Source of the DNA: Planctomycetia bacterium
GTDB lineage: Bacteria > Planctomycetota > Planctomycetia > Pirellulales > S012-138
Length of the DNA: 32,200 nucleotides
Direction of reading: 5' to 3'
Assembly (NCBI GenBank): GCA_016177915.1
Contig: JACOUI010000331.1
Span: 1 to 32,200, forward strand
Shown: positions 1 to 7,788 of the stretch, piece by piece
How positions within the stretch are numbered: position 1 is the stretch's first letter
Layout of the letters: every line of letters begins with the position of its first letter
Translations under genes and position numbers: made by a program
The notes under the pieces: model-generated
What the model saw: the letters and a program-made list of their open reading frames with translations, nothing else
Told to the model about the DNA's origin: nothing
Databases searched by the model: none

Positions 1-34
1 CGCGCTAGCTGCCAGTCAACGAGCCCCCGGCACA

Positions 35-61
35 GCGGTTTTGGCCGCCGCCAAGACGGCG
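35..61. repeat. 27-bp repeat, copy 1, hairpin-forming
   Basis: These 27 bases recur exactly at 12588-12614 in the dnaA-dnaN gap. The core contains TTGGC-CGCC-GCCAA, which can fold into a short hairpin. It is enclosed by an 8-bp inverted pair (CCCCCGGC at 24-31, GCCGGGGG at 63-70). I see no convincing gene in 1-268. The identity of the two copies is seen directly. That it is a dispersed repeat is inference from two copies 12.5 kb apart. Confidence 0.6.
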
Positions 62-268
62 AGGCCGGGGGTGAGAATGCGGAAATTGATTTTCGGCCAT
101 CCCTAAGGCGACTGCGCGGACGTGCGTCGTTCAAAAAAACCGCCCCAAAAACAGCCCCCAAAAAGCCCGCGCCTGATGGACAGTCTTGCGTCCAGCGATT
201 AACGTATCCCGCTGTGCGCTGCGCAGCGGATCGTTACAAGCCTTCTTCCTGCTCGAGGTGAAGCCGCA

Positions 269-592
269 ATGTCTCAAATGCCTCCGCAGTTTGGACCCGG
301 AACTCCTGGCATGGGCGGACCCGTCCAGCCGCACCGGGGGACGATGGTCCTGGTGCTGGGAATCCTCTCGATCGCCATCGGCGGATGCGGATGGATCCTC
401 GGTCCCATCGCCTGGTCGATGGGCAACAAGGACCTCAAGGAAATGGCGGCGGGACGCATGGACCGCTCCGGCGAGGGCGCCACCAACGCCGGGCGCATCT
501 GCGGGATCATCGGCACGATCCTGGGTTGCCTGGCGCTGTGCGTGATCATTGCGTACATCATCTTGTTCGTCACCCTGATCGCCAACCAGTAA
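269..592 (+). CDS. DUF4190-like small membrane protein
   Basis: Predicted 107-residue membrane protein of unknown function. After a short Pro/Gly-rich head (residues 1-24) come two hydrophobic stretches, about 26-48 (VLVLGILSIAIGGCGWILGP) and 78-102. They are joined by a polar segment with the pattern MGNKDLKEMAAGRMDRSGEG. This layout fits the DUF4190 family, in which two helices flank a conserved Gly-rich loop. The ATG at 269 has a good ribosome-binding site (GAGGTGA, 255-261). The neighbour at 638 is a clear tandem duplicate: the His-Arg-Gly-Thr-Met segment and the Ala-Gly-Arg-Met-Asp-Arg-Ser-Gly-Glu loop are nearly identical. Family assignment rests on layout and motif memory; the function is unknown. 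Confidence 0.75.
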   Translation: MSQMPPQFGPGTPGMGGPVQPHRGTMVLVLGILSIAIGGCGWILGPIAWSMGNKDLKEMAAGRMDRSGEGATNAGRICGIIGTILGCLALCVIIAYIILFVTLIANQ

Positions 593-637
593 CGACGCCG
601 CACCGCGTTTTTCGTCAGCCAACCAAAAGCTCGTGCG

Positions 638-1033
638 ATGGCACAATACCCTCCACAATTCGGGCCCGGCATGGGCGGTCCCGTGCAGCCGCACCGGGGG
701 ACGATGATCCTCGTGCTGGGAATCTTGAGCCTCGTTTTGTGCCCGATTCTGGGACCCTTTGCCTGGGTCATGGGGAACACCGACATGCAAGAGATGGCGG
801 CCGGAAGGATGGACCGCTCCGGCGAGCTTTCTTGAGGCGGGAGGCGTGCAGGAGACGGAGGGGAGATGGCGGCCGGAAGGATGGACCGCTCCGGCGAGGG
901 CATGACGCAGGCCGGCCGCATTTGCGGGATGATCGCCACGATCATCATGATCGTCGAGCTGTGCTGCGTGATCGCGTACGTTGCTGTCGCCTTCTTCGTC
1001 GCGATCGGAGTGGGCGCCGCGGGCGGCGGGTAG
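638..1033 (+). pseudogene. DUF4190-like gene, split by a 72-bp insertion/duplication
   Basis: This is a second copy of the gene at 269. The frame runs from ATG 638 (PQFGPGMGGPVQPHRGTM, then a hydrophobic helix) and reaches TGA at 833-835, just after the Met-Asp-Arg-Ser-Gly-Glu loop. A 36-bp segment at 791-826 is repeated exactly at 863-898, with 36 unrelated bases between. Removing 72 bp restores one uninterrupted frame, in phase, to TAG at 1031-1033, including the second helix. The downstream half could be translated alone from ATG 866, because the inserted bases end in GGAGACGGAGGGG, a strong ribosome-binding site. It is therefore either a broken gene or a gene split into two one-helix proteins. 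A sequencing or assembly artefact is possible but less likely given the in-phase length. Confidence 0.7.
791..898. repeat. 36-bp direct repeat with 36-bp spacer
   Basis: Copy 1 is 791-826 and copy 2 is 863-898, identical over 36 bases. They are separated by 827-862, a purine-rich segment with an in-frame TGA. Both copies encode the conserved loop of the DUF4190-like protein. The same loop occurs once in the paralogue at about 440-475, so the duplicated copy is the derived state. Confidence 0.85.
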
Positions 1034-1064
1034 CGCGGTCCAAAATAGGGCAACCTGGACTCGC

Positions 1065-1541
1065 CTACTTGCCGAGCGATGCCGCCAGCGCATCGAGTCC
1101 CCGCTCGTACGCCGCCCCCAGCGCCCGGAAATGAAACGTCCGCGACGTCTCGCCCGTCGTTTCGGCGCGGACTTCCAGGCGCTCCTCGGGCAGGAACCGC
1201 GCGACCTTTTGCGCCCATTCGATGAACGACCAGCCGGACCCGGCGAAGTACTCCTCCGGCCCAAGCTGGGCGAACTCCTCGTCGCGCGCCAGGCGGTAGG
1301 CGTCGAAGTGGTAGATGGGCAGCCGGCCGGCGTACTCGTTGAGGAGGATGAAGGTGGGGCTGATGACCGCGCGCGGATCGACGCCCGCCGCGGCGGCCAC
1401 GGCCCGCACCAGCTCCGTCTTGCCGCTGCCCAGCTCGCCGTCGAGTGCGACGACCGCTCCGCGCGGCAGGACCGCCGCCAGCGCGGCGCCGAGCCTGCCG
1501 GTGGCCGCAACGTTGCCGCAGAGGCACGAAAAAGTCTTCAC
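1065..1541 (-). CDS. tsaE: TsaE, tRNA threonylcarbamoyladenosine biosynthesis ATPase
   Basis: P-loop ATPase that works with TsaB, TsaD and TsaC/Sua5 to make the t6A modification at position 37 of ANN-decoding tRNAs. The 158-residue product has the normal family length. The Walker A motif is GELGSGKTE at about 35-43. It is followed by ISPTFILLNEY and the family-typical YHFDAYRL, then a Trp-rich IEWAQK segment. The start is GTG at 1541; a modest GCAGGG lies just upstream. It converges with the DUF4190 pair (31-bp gap) and is not clustered with the other t6A genes here. Assignment is secure from the motifs. Confidence 0.93.
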   Translation of the reverse strand: MKTFSCLCGNVAATGRLGAALAAVLPRGAVVALDGELGSGKTELVRAVAAAAGVDPRAVISPTFILLNEYAGRLPIYHFDAYRLARDEEFAQLGPEEYFAGSGWSFIEWAQKVARFLPEERLEVRAETTGETSRTFHFRALGAAYERGLDALAASLGK

Positions 1542-1598
1542 AACCCTGCCAGGAAGCTAGACGATCGAGCTGACTCGCGTAGGAGACCCATAGCACTG

Positions 1599-1604
1599 TA
1601 TAAT
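1599..1604 (+). promoter_or_regulatory. candidate -10 box upstream of Uma2 gene
   Basis: A perfect TATAAT lies in a short A/T-rich island in otherwise G+C-rich DNA, about 40 bases before the likely start of the Uma2 gene and divergent from tsaE. I see no good -35 hexamer at 16-18 bp, so the call rests on the -10 alone. Confidence 0.35.
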
Positions 1605-1642
1605 GCAAATACGTGGTTGAGAGCACCTCATTCCCGTTCTTG

Positions 1643-2206
1643 ATGCTAGCGCCGATGTCCCTTGCATCGCGATTTATGACCGCCGACGAGTTGCTCCGGC
1701 TGCCGGACAATGGGCGGCGGTACGAGCTGATCGCCGGAGCAATGCGCGAAATGAGCCCCGCCGGATACGAACACGGCATCTTCGAAATCCGTCTGGCTCG
1801 ACGACTGGCAAACTTCGTCGAGGATCAACAGCTTGGGGGCATCACGGGTGGGGACACCGGCTTCCTCATCTCCGACAACCCAGACACGATCTTGGTGCCG
1901 GATGTCGCCTTTGTGGCGAAGCCACGGTTTTCCGCGACCGCCATGCCCAAGGCGTTCTTTCCCGGCGCGCCGGACCTGGCGGTCGAAGTGCTTTCCCCGC
2001 GCGACACCATTGAGGAAGCGGAGGCGAAGGTCGCCCAATGGCTTGACGCCGGCTGCAAGGAGGTTTGGGTGGTGCACCCGCGCTGGAAAACGATCATGGT
2101 CCATCGTCCAGGCGAAGACGTTCGCACGTATTCGGCCGATCAGACCATCACGTCGCCGGACCTGTTGCCGGGGTTCGCCTGCAAGGTCGGCGAGGTGTTT
2201 CCGTAA
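1643..2206 (+). CDS. Uma2 family (DUF820) PD-(D/E)XK nuclease-fold protein, copy 1
   Basis: About 187 residues. Uma2 proteins have a PD-(D/E)XK nuclease fold and are found in many copies in cyanobacteria and planctomycetes; their cellular role is not established. The visible landmarks are the N-terminal MTADELLRLPDNGRRYELI, then VPDVAFV, PDLAVEVLSP and EAEAKVAQWLDAG (the putative Asp/Glu/Lys active-site pattern), and the Trp-Val-Val-His-Pro strand. The C-terminal SPDLLPGFACKV closely resembles the copy at 6368-6916. The start is uncertain: GTG 1613, ATG 1643, ATG 1655 and ATG 1676 are all in frame and none has a strong ribosome-binding site. I chose 1643. No toxin, transposase or methylase neighbour is present. 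Confidence 0.85.
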   Translation: MLAPMSLASRFMTADELLRLPDNGRRYELIAGAMREMSPAGYEHGIFEIRLARRLANFVEDQQLGGITGGDTGFLISDNPDTILVPDVAFVAKPRFSATAMPKAFFPGAPDLAVEVLSPRDTIEEAEAKVAQWLDAGCKEVWVVHPRWKTIMVHRPGEDVRTYSADQTITSPDLLPGFACKVGEVFP

Positions 2207-2436
2207 CGCGCTCTGGGGCCTGCGAAGCCGCAGGGATGTCATTGGGCGGCCATTGGGCGGCCATAGTTGACCCCCGCGCCGGCCATAGTTAGCCTGGAAG
2301 TAGCTGGGGAAGTTGCGGACACGTCCGGGCGCCCGTTTGGGCCGCCTTCGCCCCTTGGCCGCCTCGCCCTGGCCCCTCCCGCCACGGCGAGGGTAGGTGG
2401 TTGTGCGCCGGTGTTTTTTCGGAACGAGAGGAAATC

Positions 2437-3687
2437 ATGGCCATTTCGTGTTTGCGGTCGCGTCGCGTCCTGGTCTGGCTGGCGCTGTTGTGCGCGGCGA
2501 TGCCGGCGCTTGCTTCCGCCCAAAAGCCGGGTCCGGCGGCGGACCCGATGAAGCCGGAACGCGATAAGGACCAGCAACTTGTGCGCGAGGTGAAATCGCT
2601 GCAATCGGGCTACGTCACGCCGGCCGTCACCGCCGGAACGTTCGGCACCCAGGAGGCCCGCCAGAAAGTGACGGAAGCCTACAACATCCACTTCACCCGG
2701 TTCGTCGCGCCGATCAACCGGAACGAGCTGACGGCCATCCGCGACTCGATTTCCAAGGACCTGAATCGCGCCGCCGACGCCCCGGCCCTGGAAGTGCACC
2801 GCGACCTGACGGCGCTCGTACGCCAGAAGATGGAGGCGCTCGCGCTCGATGCGGCGCAGCACGAGGTCGTGCGCTACAACGCCCTGTTGGCGCTGGGCGA
2901 GCTGCAGACCGTCAGCGACCAGAGGCGCGCGACGCCGATCGCGGCCGTCCTGACCGTGCTCCTGGGCGTCTACGACGACGCCAAGTCGCCGGAATCGCTC
3001 CGCGCCGCGGCCTTCGTGGGGATGTACCACCACGCCATCGGCGGCATCGCCGACGGCGCTCAGGTCAAGGAAATCCAGAACCGGATGCTCGCCTTGCTCG
3101 CCAACAAGCAGTTCTTCAAGAAGGGCAGTCCCGCCGCGCAGGAGTTCGTGCGGCGGCGCGCGGCCGACGTCCTGGGCCGCCTCAAGCAGCCCGGCGCCGC
3201 ACGCGGCGACGACGTCATCGAGGCCTTTCTGGCCATCCTGGCCGACAAGACGGCCTCGCTCGACCTGCGCGTGGACGTCGCCAAGGCGGCCGGCTCGCTG
3301 ACCTACACGACCGAGCACGAAAAACACTTCATCCCCATCCTGCAGGCCCTGGCCAACCTGGCTATCGACGTCACGCAGGTCGAGAGCCCGCAGTACCTCC
3401 AGGTGCGCGGCGCGCTGGCGTGCGTGGAGATCGGCCTTAAGGGCCCCGACGGCGACGCGGCGGCCAGCGTGGCCAAAGTCGTGACGGGCGACAAGCAGAC
3501 CCACGTCAACGGGTTCCTGGAGGAGCTGGCCAAGCAGGTGAAGACGATCGACACGGCCGGCAAGCCATCGGCCAGTGCCAAAGATCCGCCGCCCGACCCC
3601 CTCAAGCTCCCGCCCGCGGTCAAACAGGCCAACGAGCAGCTCCGGGCCTGGCTGACGACGAACCAGGCGCAGTTCCCCAAGACGTAG
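2437..3687 (+). CDS. Secreted HEAT-like repeat protein, function unknown
   Basis: 416-residue protein starting at ATG 2437 with GAGAGGA just upstream. Residues 1 to about 28 form a Sec signal peptide (basic head, LVWLALLCAAMPALA, cleavage near ASAQ). The rest is rich in Ala and Leu and appears to be built of helical pairs of HEAT/ARM type, for example VVRYNALLALGELQ, SLRAAAFVGMYHHAI and DLRVDVAKAAGSL. The tail is Pro-rich. I recognise no catalytic motif. It is likely a periplasmic scaffold or binding protein. It converges with the PfkB-type kinase, with only 13 bases between the stop codons. Confidence 0.75.
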   Translation: MAISCLRSRRVLVWLALLCAAMPALASAQKPGPAADPMKPERDKDQQLVREVKSLQSGYVTPAVTAGTFGTQEARQKVTEAYNIHFTRFVAPINRNELTAIRDSISKDLNRAADAPALEVHRDLTALVRQKMEALALDAAQHEVVRYNALLALGELQTVSDQRRATPIAAVLTVLLGVYDDAKSPESLRAAAFVGMYHHAIGGIADGAQVKEIQNRMLALLANKQFFKKGSPAAQEFVRRRAADVLGRLKQPGAARGDDVIEAFLAILADKTASLDLRVDVAKAAGSLTYTTEHEKHFIPILQALANLAIDVTQVESPQYLQVRGALACVEIGLKGPDGDAAASVAKVVTGDKQTHVNGFLEELAKQVKTIDTAGKPSASAKDPPPDPLKLPPAVKQANEQLRAWLTTNQAQFPKT

Positions 3688-3700
3688 GCCCACCGGCGCG

Positions 3701-4654
3701 CTACAGCCGCTCGATTTTCAGCGCACTTTGGGCCATGAACTCCTGCGCTTCGGCGCGATTGAAGACCGTCTCGGTCGCGCCAATGCCGCGGACGCAGCTT
3801 GCGCCCAGGGCGCTGCCCCATTTCAGGCAGCCCTCCTCGTCTTCTCCCAGGAGCAGGCCGGCGATGTAGCCGGCGTCGAAGGCGTCGCCCGCGCCCGTGC
3901 CGCCCACGAACGGCACATCGTACACGCCCGCTCGCAATCGCTGACGCGCACTGAAAAGGTATGTCCCCTTCTCGCCGCACGTGATGACGACCGTTCCGGC
4001 GCCGGCCGACCTGAATTGCTCGGCCTGCGCGAGCGGGTCGGGCTTGCCTGTGATCGCCGCGGACTCGTCGTCGTTCGGCAGGAAAACGTCCGTTTCCGAG
4101 AGCAGCTTTTCGAGCTGTTGCCAGTGATCGCCCGGGCCCGGCAGGACGACGTCCAGCACAGTCTTCACTCCCGCCCCCCGCGCCGTGCGAAAAAGCTGCC
4201 ACAGCCCCTCCTGCTCCAGGCCGGGCATCAACAGGTAGCCGCCGACGTAGAACACCCTGGCCTTGGTGACGAGTTCCGGCGAAATGTCCTGGGCGCGAAG
4301 GGACGCGTTGGCGCCGATGGCGTGAATGAAGCGCCGGTCCTGGCCGCGGACGTTGATGATCAGCGTGCCGGACGTGCCGCGGCCATCGACCTGGCGGATG
4401 TGCCGCGTGTCGATGCCGCGCTTGGCCAGCGTCTCGACGATGAATTGCCCGAAGGCGTCGCGCCCCACACAGCCCAGAATGCCGACGCGGACGCCAAGGT
4501 GCGCCAGGTCGAGGGCCGTGTTGGCCGCGCAGCCGCCGATCGTTAGCGGCAGGTCGTCGACGAGCACCAGCTCGCCGGGATCGGGAACGCGCTCGATGGG
4601 CGGGCAGAGATGGTCCGCGACGAGAATGCCGGCGCTGAAGCAGTCGATCGTCAT
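3701..4654 (-). CDS. PfkB/ribokinase-family carbohydrate kinase
   Basis: Cytoplasmic sugar or nucleoside kinase of the ribokinase superfamily; the substrate cannot be told from sequence. The 317-residue length is typical. The first signature, GGCAANTALDLAHLG, lies at about 40-54. The second, GGTGAGDAFDAG, lies near 251-262, with the catalytic base probably Asp257 and the anion hole in the preceding Gly-Ala-Gly. The ATP-site strand VVITCGEKGTYLF precedes it. The frame stays open upstream to 4834, but the family-typical start is Met at 4654 (MTIDCFSAGILVADH); the longer head does not look like kinase. The ribosome-binding site is weak. 4655-4920 shows nothing further. Confidence 0.88.
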   Translation of the reverse strand: MTIDCFSAGILVADHLCPPIERVPDPGELVLVDDLPLTIGGCAANTALDLAHLGVRVGILGCVGRDAFGQFIVETLAKRGIDTRHIRQVDGRGTSGTLIINVRGQDRRFIHAIGANASLRAQDISPELVTKARVFYVGGYLLMPGLEQEGLWQLFRTARGAGVKTVLDVVLPGPGDHWQQLEKLLSETDVFLPNDDESAAITGKPDPLAQAEQFRSAGAGTVVITCGEKGTYLFSARQRLRAGVYDVPFVGGTGAGDAFDAGYIAGLLLGEDEEGCLKWGSALGASCVRGIGATETVFNRAEAQEFMAQSALKIERL

Positions 4655-4920
4655 GGATGCACGGAAGCCTGGATACACGCGATGGGAGATGTCGCCACTT
4701 CCTGCTGTCGCTGCTAGCGGAACGAGTTGTGGCGCGCAGTCGAGATTGACCGGTACTCGTCTTTCTCCTACGGTTCGGCTGGCGCCCTGCGGCACGAAGG
4801 AAACGACGGCCTGGCCGGTTCTAGCAGCCGCCAAAGCCGATTTCCAGCCCCGGCCGCGCAGTCACGCGGCCGCGCGGCGCCGCCAAGGCGTTCAGGAAGA
4901 CAACCTTCGGGGAGCAAGGA

Positions 4921-6255
4921 ATGCGAACCGCCCCGGCAATTTTGACGTGGATTGCCGCGCTCATCGGCGCGGCCCTGGCGCTGGCACAGGCCCCGCCCGG
5001 CGGCGGCAGCGCTCCCGAAGAGCCGCAGGCGCGCGTGGCGCGGTTGATCCGGCAGCTTGGCTCCCGCTCCTACGAGGACCGCGAAAACGCGACCGTCGAA
5101 CTGGAGCGGCTCGGCTCGCTGCCGCGCAAAGAACTCGAGGCCGCCGCCGCCTCGCCCGAGGCGGAGGTCAGCCTGCGGGCCACGTCGCTCTTGAGCAAAA
5201 TCAAGGTCGCCCAGCTCTGGCGGCCGCGATCGGTCACGCTCGTCTGCAAAAACGAGCCGGCCTCCAAGGCCCTGGCCAGCATCGCCGACCAGACGGGCAA
5301 CCGCCTCTTCAGCGGCGACCACTTCGGCCCGCTGCGCGAGGCGACCGTTACGGCCGACCTCAAAGGCGTGCCATTTTTCCAGGCGCTGGACGAAATCTGC
5401 CGCCAGTCGGGAAACCAGGTCCGCCCGCACTACGACCAGCGGAACCCCGGCCTGGTCGTCACGGCCGGCGACTTCGGAAGCTGCCCCTTGGCCTACGCGG
5501 GCCCGGTGCGGGCGAAGATCACCACCGCCCGGCGCGTGTTTATCGAGGAGATCGACTACGAGGCCGGCGGGAACGAAACGACGCACACGTTCCAGTTTAA
5601 CGTGCAGCTTTCGTGGGAAGACCAGTTCCGGCTCGTGGCCTACCAGTCGCAGCTCGACATGGCCGAGGCGGTGACCGACGGCGGGACGGCGCTGGCCGCG
5701 GTGCCCTCGTCGGCGGCGGAATGGAAGACCGTTTCGCTGGCCAACCGGCAGGTGACGATGGGGCTGCGCCTGGCGCCGCCGCCCACCGCCGCCCAGAAGC
5801 TCAAGACGATGAAGCTGCGGTGGGGACTCTTGGCCGTGGGCGACATGGCCACGCTCGAAATCACGGACCTGAAGAGCACGCAGCCGCACGCCCAGGACGA
5901 CCTGGAGCTGACGATCGTCGGCTTGCAGGAAATGCCGGAGGGCCGCTACGAGCTGACGCTGCTGGTGACGCGGGACCTCGTGATCCCCGAGCCGCAGGAC
6001 GTGCTCTTTCAGGAGAACAGCTTCGACCTCTTCGACGCCAAAGACCAGCCGCTGCGGAAGCAGATCAACCACTGGCGGTGGACGGAAGCGGGCCTGCGGA
6101 TCGCGGCCACGTTCACGCCCGAATCGGCCGACCGCCAGGCCGACCCGGCCCGCCAGCCCGTCAAGCTGCGGTTCACCTACCCGCGCATTCGGGCGCGGCA
6201 GGACCTGGAGATCATCTTTCGGGACGTGCCGCTGCCGAGGAACAGCCCGGAGTGA
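4921..6255 (+). CDS. Secreted protein with HEAT-like head and STN-like region
   Basis: 444-residue exported protein; ATG 4921 is preceded by GGGGAGCAAGGA. The signal peptide spans residues 1 to about 23 (TWIAALIGAALALAQA). Residues 38-100 (LIRQLGSRSYEDRENATVEL and onwards) form a HEAT-like helical pair of a kind common in planctomycete exported proteins. Residues 108-180 (SVTLVCKNEPASKALASIAD, then VPFFQALDEICRQSG) match the beta-alpha pattern of secretin/TonB short N-terminal (STN-like) domains. The remaining about 260 residues are beta-rich and unrecognised. It may bind another envelope component, but no secretin or TonB receptor is nearby. The STN reading is by pattern only. Confidence 0.72.
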   Translation: MRTAPAILTWIAALIGAALALAQAPPGGGSAPEEPQARVARLIRQLGSRSYEDRENATVELERLGSLPRKELEAAAASPEAEVSLRATSLLSKIKVAQLWRPRSVTLVCKNEPASKALASIADQTGNRLFSGDHFGPLREATVTADLKGVPFFQALDEICRQSGNQVRPHYDQRNPGLVVTAGDFGSCPLAYAGPVRAKITTARRVFIEEIDYEAGGNETTHTFQFNVQLSWEDQFRLVAYQSQLDMAEAVTDGGTALAAVPSSAAEWKTVSLANRQVTMGLRLAPPPTAAQKLKTMKLRWGLLAVGDMATLEITDLKSTQPHAQDDLELTIVGLQEMPEGRYELTLLVTRDLVIPEPQDVLFQENSFDLFDAKDQPLRKQINHWRWTEAGLRIAATFTPESADRQADPARQPVKLRFTYPRIRARQDLEIIFRDVPLPRNSPE

Positions 6256-6262
6256 GGTCCGT

Positions 6263-6286
6263 TGTAGGACGGCCTTTCCAGGCCGT
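6263..6286. repeat. GTAGGACGGCC palindromic repeat, half copy
   Basis: A TGTAGGACGGCC-TTTCC-AGGCCGT unit, with GGCCT/AGGCC able to pair. It begins 8 bases after the stop codon of the gene ending at 6255. The same unit occurs as paired arms at 27446-27526 and, diverged, at 24718-24772. Its position just after gene ends suggests a role in mRNA 3' ends; that is inference. Confidence 0.75.
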
Positions 6287-6300
6287 GACCGAACTTCTTC

Positions 6301-6334
6301 TCCCCCCCTTACGAAGGGGGGGTAGGGGGGGGTT
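6301..6334. repeat. C-run/G-run repeat, copy 1
   Basis: A C7 run, TTACGAA, a G7 run, TA and a G8 run. The C-run and the first G-run can pair around the TTACGAA loop, leaving a second free G-run. Other copies lie at 6921-6956 and 26471-26503. All sit at gene ends. Confidence 0.8.
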
Positions 6335-6367
6335 GCGGCCCGCGGGAGCCTGCCGTTCGACTGGCGC

Positions 6368-6916
6368 TCATTCAAAGAGTTCCGCCACCTTGCAAGAGAA
6401 GCCGGGCAGCACGTCGGGCGACGCCAGCGTGTCGGCGGCGCCAAAGGTCTGCGACAGCCCGTCGGGCGTGTGCGCCACGACCTCGCGCGAGCGGGGATAG
6501 ATCACCCACACCAGCCGCGTGCCGGCGCTGAGGTATTCGCGCACCTTCTCGCGAATCAGCTCGGCCGCGTCGCTCGGCGAGACGACTTCGACCGCCAGGT
6601 CCGGGGCCAATTCCCAGAACGCCTCGGGCACGCCCGTTGGTGGGATGCGCTCCGGGCGAACGTACGACACATCGGGTCCGCGGACGGTGTCGGGATTCCG
6701 GGCGAGAATGTAGCCGGACGAAAATGCTGCAACTCCGCCGCAGCATTGCGCCCACCGGCCGATCAGCGATCCGACGTTCGCCACGATTCCGCCGTGCCGC
6801 GCTCCGCGGAGCGGTTCGACCACGACCCGTCCGCGCACGAGTTGCCGGCGCGTTCCGTCGTCCGGAAGCCGCCAAAGCTCCTCGGCCGTCACGTCGTTTT
6901 GCGTCGCGGAGTTCAT
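6368..6916 (-). CDS. Uma2 family (DUF820) PD-(D/E)XK nuclease-fold protein, copy 2
   Basis: 182 residues. It has the family layout: TAEELWRLPDDGTRRQLVRG at the start, GPDVSYVRPER, PDLAVEVVSPSD, then IREKVREYLSAGTRLVWVIY and the terminal SPDVLPGFSCKVAELF. The Asp, Glu and Lys of the putative active site are present. Met at 6916 is the clear start because GGGGAGGAAG lies 5-6 bases upstream; the frame is open further to 7030 but crosses a repeat. The upstream same-strand gene ends at 6933, so the two are 16 bases apart and probably co-transcribed. The ribosome-binding site lies inside the C/G-run repeat. Confidence 0.88.
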   Translation of the reverse strand: MNSATQNDVTAEELWRLPDDGTRRQLVRGRVVVEPLRGARHGGIVANVGSLIGRWAQCCGGVAAFSSGYILARNPDTVRGPDVSYVRPERIPPTGVPEAFWELAPDLAVEVVSPSDAAELIREKVREYLSAGTRLVWVIYPRSREVVAHTPDGLSQTFGAADTLASPDVLPGFSCKVAELFE

Positions 6917-6920
6917 GATT

Positions 6921-6956
6921 CTTCCTCCCCGCTTACGAAAGGGTGGTAGGGGGGCT
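6921..6956. repeat. C-run/G-run repeat, copy 2, spanning a gene junction
   Basis: A diverged copy of the repeat at 6301, again with C-run, TTACGAA, G-run, GGTA and G-run. Read on the minus strand, its TAA (6933-6935) is the stop codon of the upstream membrane protein, and its GGGGAGGA is the ribosome-binding site of the downstream Uma2 gene. Confidence 0.8.
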
Positions 6957-7688
6957 TTGAGCGCCGCAAGAGCTTGATGAAGTCGGTGCCGACGTGAGTA
7001 ATTGCCACAATGGGCGCATTGCCTGCTCAATTACATGTACGCGCCGACCCATCAGATCCTCGCACTCCTCGGCGGCAGGTGGTTGCGCCATTCCAAGCCA
7101 CGAGTGGCTCTCTGCGTAAAAGTCCTGGATTGCCTTCCCGAGCCCGTCGCCTGCGTGGCCGAAAATCAATCCAACAGACAAGCAATTGCTCCGCAACTCT
7201 GTCCACGCCTCAAAGTAGTCGCGCTTGAGGCGTCGGTTGGTTTCTTCGTCGCGAATCTGCGAGTGCGTTGGGCGGTTGTTCGTCGGGTGCAACGCAAGCA
7301 GTGCGTGTCGGTATCGCATCGTGTCACGGTTTATCTTTACGAAAGCCTCCATTGCCAGCCGTCGCTTGCCTTCGTTGAACATGTCTTGCTGAAGCTGAGC
7401 GGTTCGCTCCGAGAGCTCCATCTGGCGCAGCTGGACCTTGGCTTGCTCGGCTTGGGCTGCCGTCGTCTCGTGGATCTCTTTGAATTGGAGAAGCAATGCA
7501 ATTGCCACCAACGCGAAACCCACTCCTGACAAAAACGAGTCGGCCAGACCAAAAGAATCAGCGAACGCCGCGGCCTGGTCGATCTTCGAGGGAAAGCACC
7601 ACCGGGGAACCGACCCAAGCAGGTACCACAATCCCGCAACGAAAACAACCAAGACCGAACCGAGGAATACAATCGTTCGCGTCTTCAT
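6933..7688 (-). CDS. Membrane protein with two helices and a coiled-coil-like region
   Basis: 251-residue protein not assigned to a family. Residues about 5-27 (IVFLGSVLVVFVAGLWYLLG) and 49-67 (FLSGVGFALVAIALLLQF) are transmembrane helices. Residues 70-112 are rich in Gln, Glu and Arg (EIHETTAAQAEQAKVQLRQM) and look like a short coiled coil. This layout resembles small membrane proteins sometimes seen beside phage or defence genes, but no conserved motif supports that here. The last residues (about Gln-Ser-Pro-Pro-Thr-Thr-Leu-Ser) and the stop are encoded by the C/G-run repeat, so the original tail may have been replaced. The base composition is lower in G+C than its neighbours, which hints at transfer. 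Confidence 0.7.
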   Translation of the reverse strand: MKTRTIVFLGSVLVVFVAGLWYLLGSVPRWCFPSKIDQAAAFADSFGLADSFLSGVGFALVAIALLLQFKEIHETTAAQAEQAKVQLRQMELSERTAQLQQDMFNEGKRRLAMEAFVKINRDTMRYRHALLALHPTNNRPTHSQIRDEETNRRLKRDYFEAWTELRSNCLSVGLIFGHAGDGLGKAIQDFYAESHSWLGMAQPPAAEECEDLMGRRVHVIEQAMRPLWQLLTSAPTSSSSCGAQSPPTTLS

Positions 7689-7788
7689 GGCTTGAGCGGC
7701 TCCACCGGATTAGAATGCACCCCCAGGCGTTCCATCTTCAGACTCAGCGCTGCATTCGTCAACGAAAGGGTATCCGTAAAGGACTGTT

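Noticed and set aside
1-261. Open frame from the left edge to TGA at 259-261, with a Lys/Pro/Ala-rich stretch resembling a histone-like tail
   Set aside because: The upstream part is repeat sequence and low-quality coding. No start is visible and the frame overlaps the ribosome-binding site of the next gene.
131-1779. Long minus-strand open frames across the DUF4190 genes and tsaE
   Set aside because: They are opposite-strand shadows of high-G+C coding DNA. The apparent repeats in their translation come from the 36-bp duplication.
4655-4834. N-terminal extension of the PfkB-family kinase
   Set aside because: The family-typical start is at 4654. The extension has no conserved sequence.
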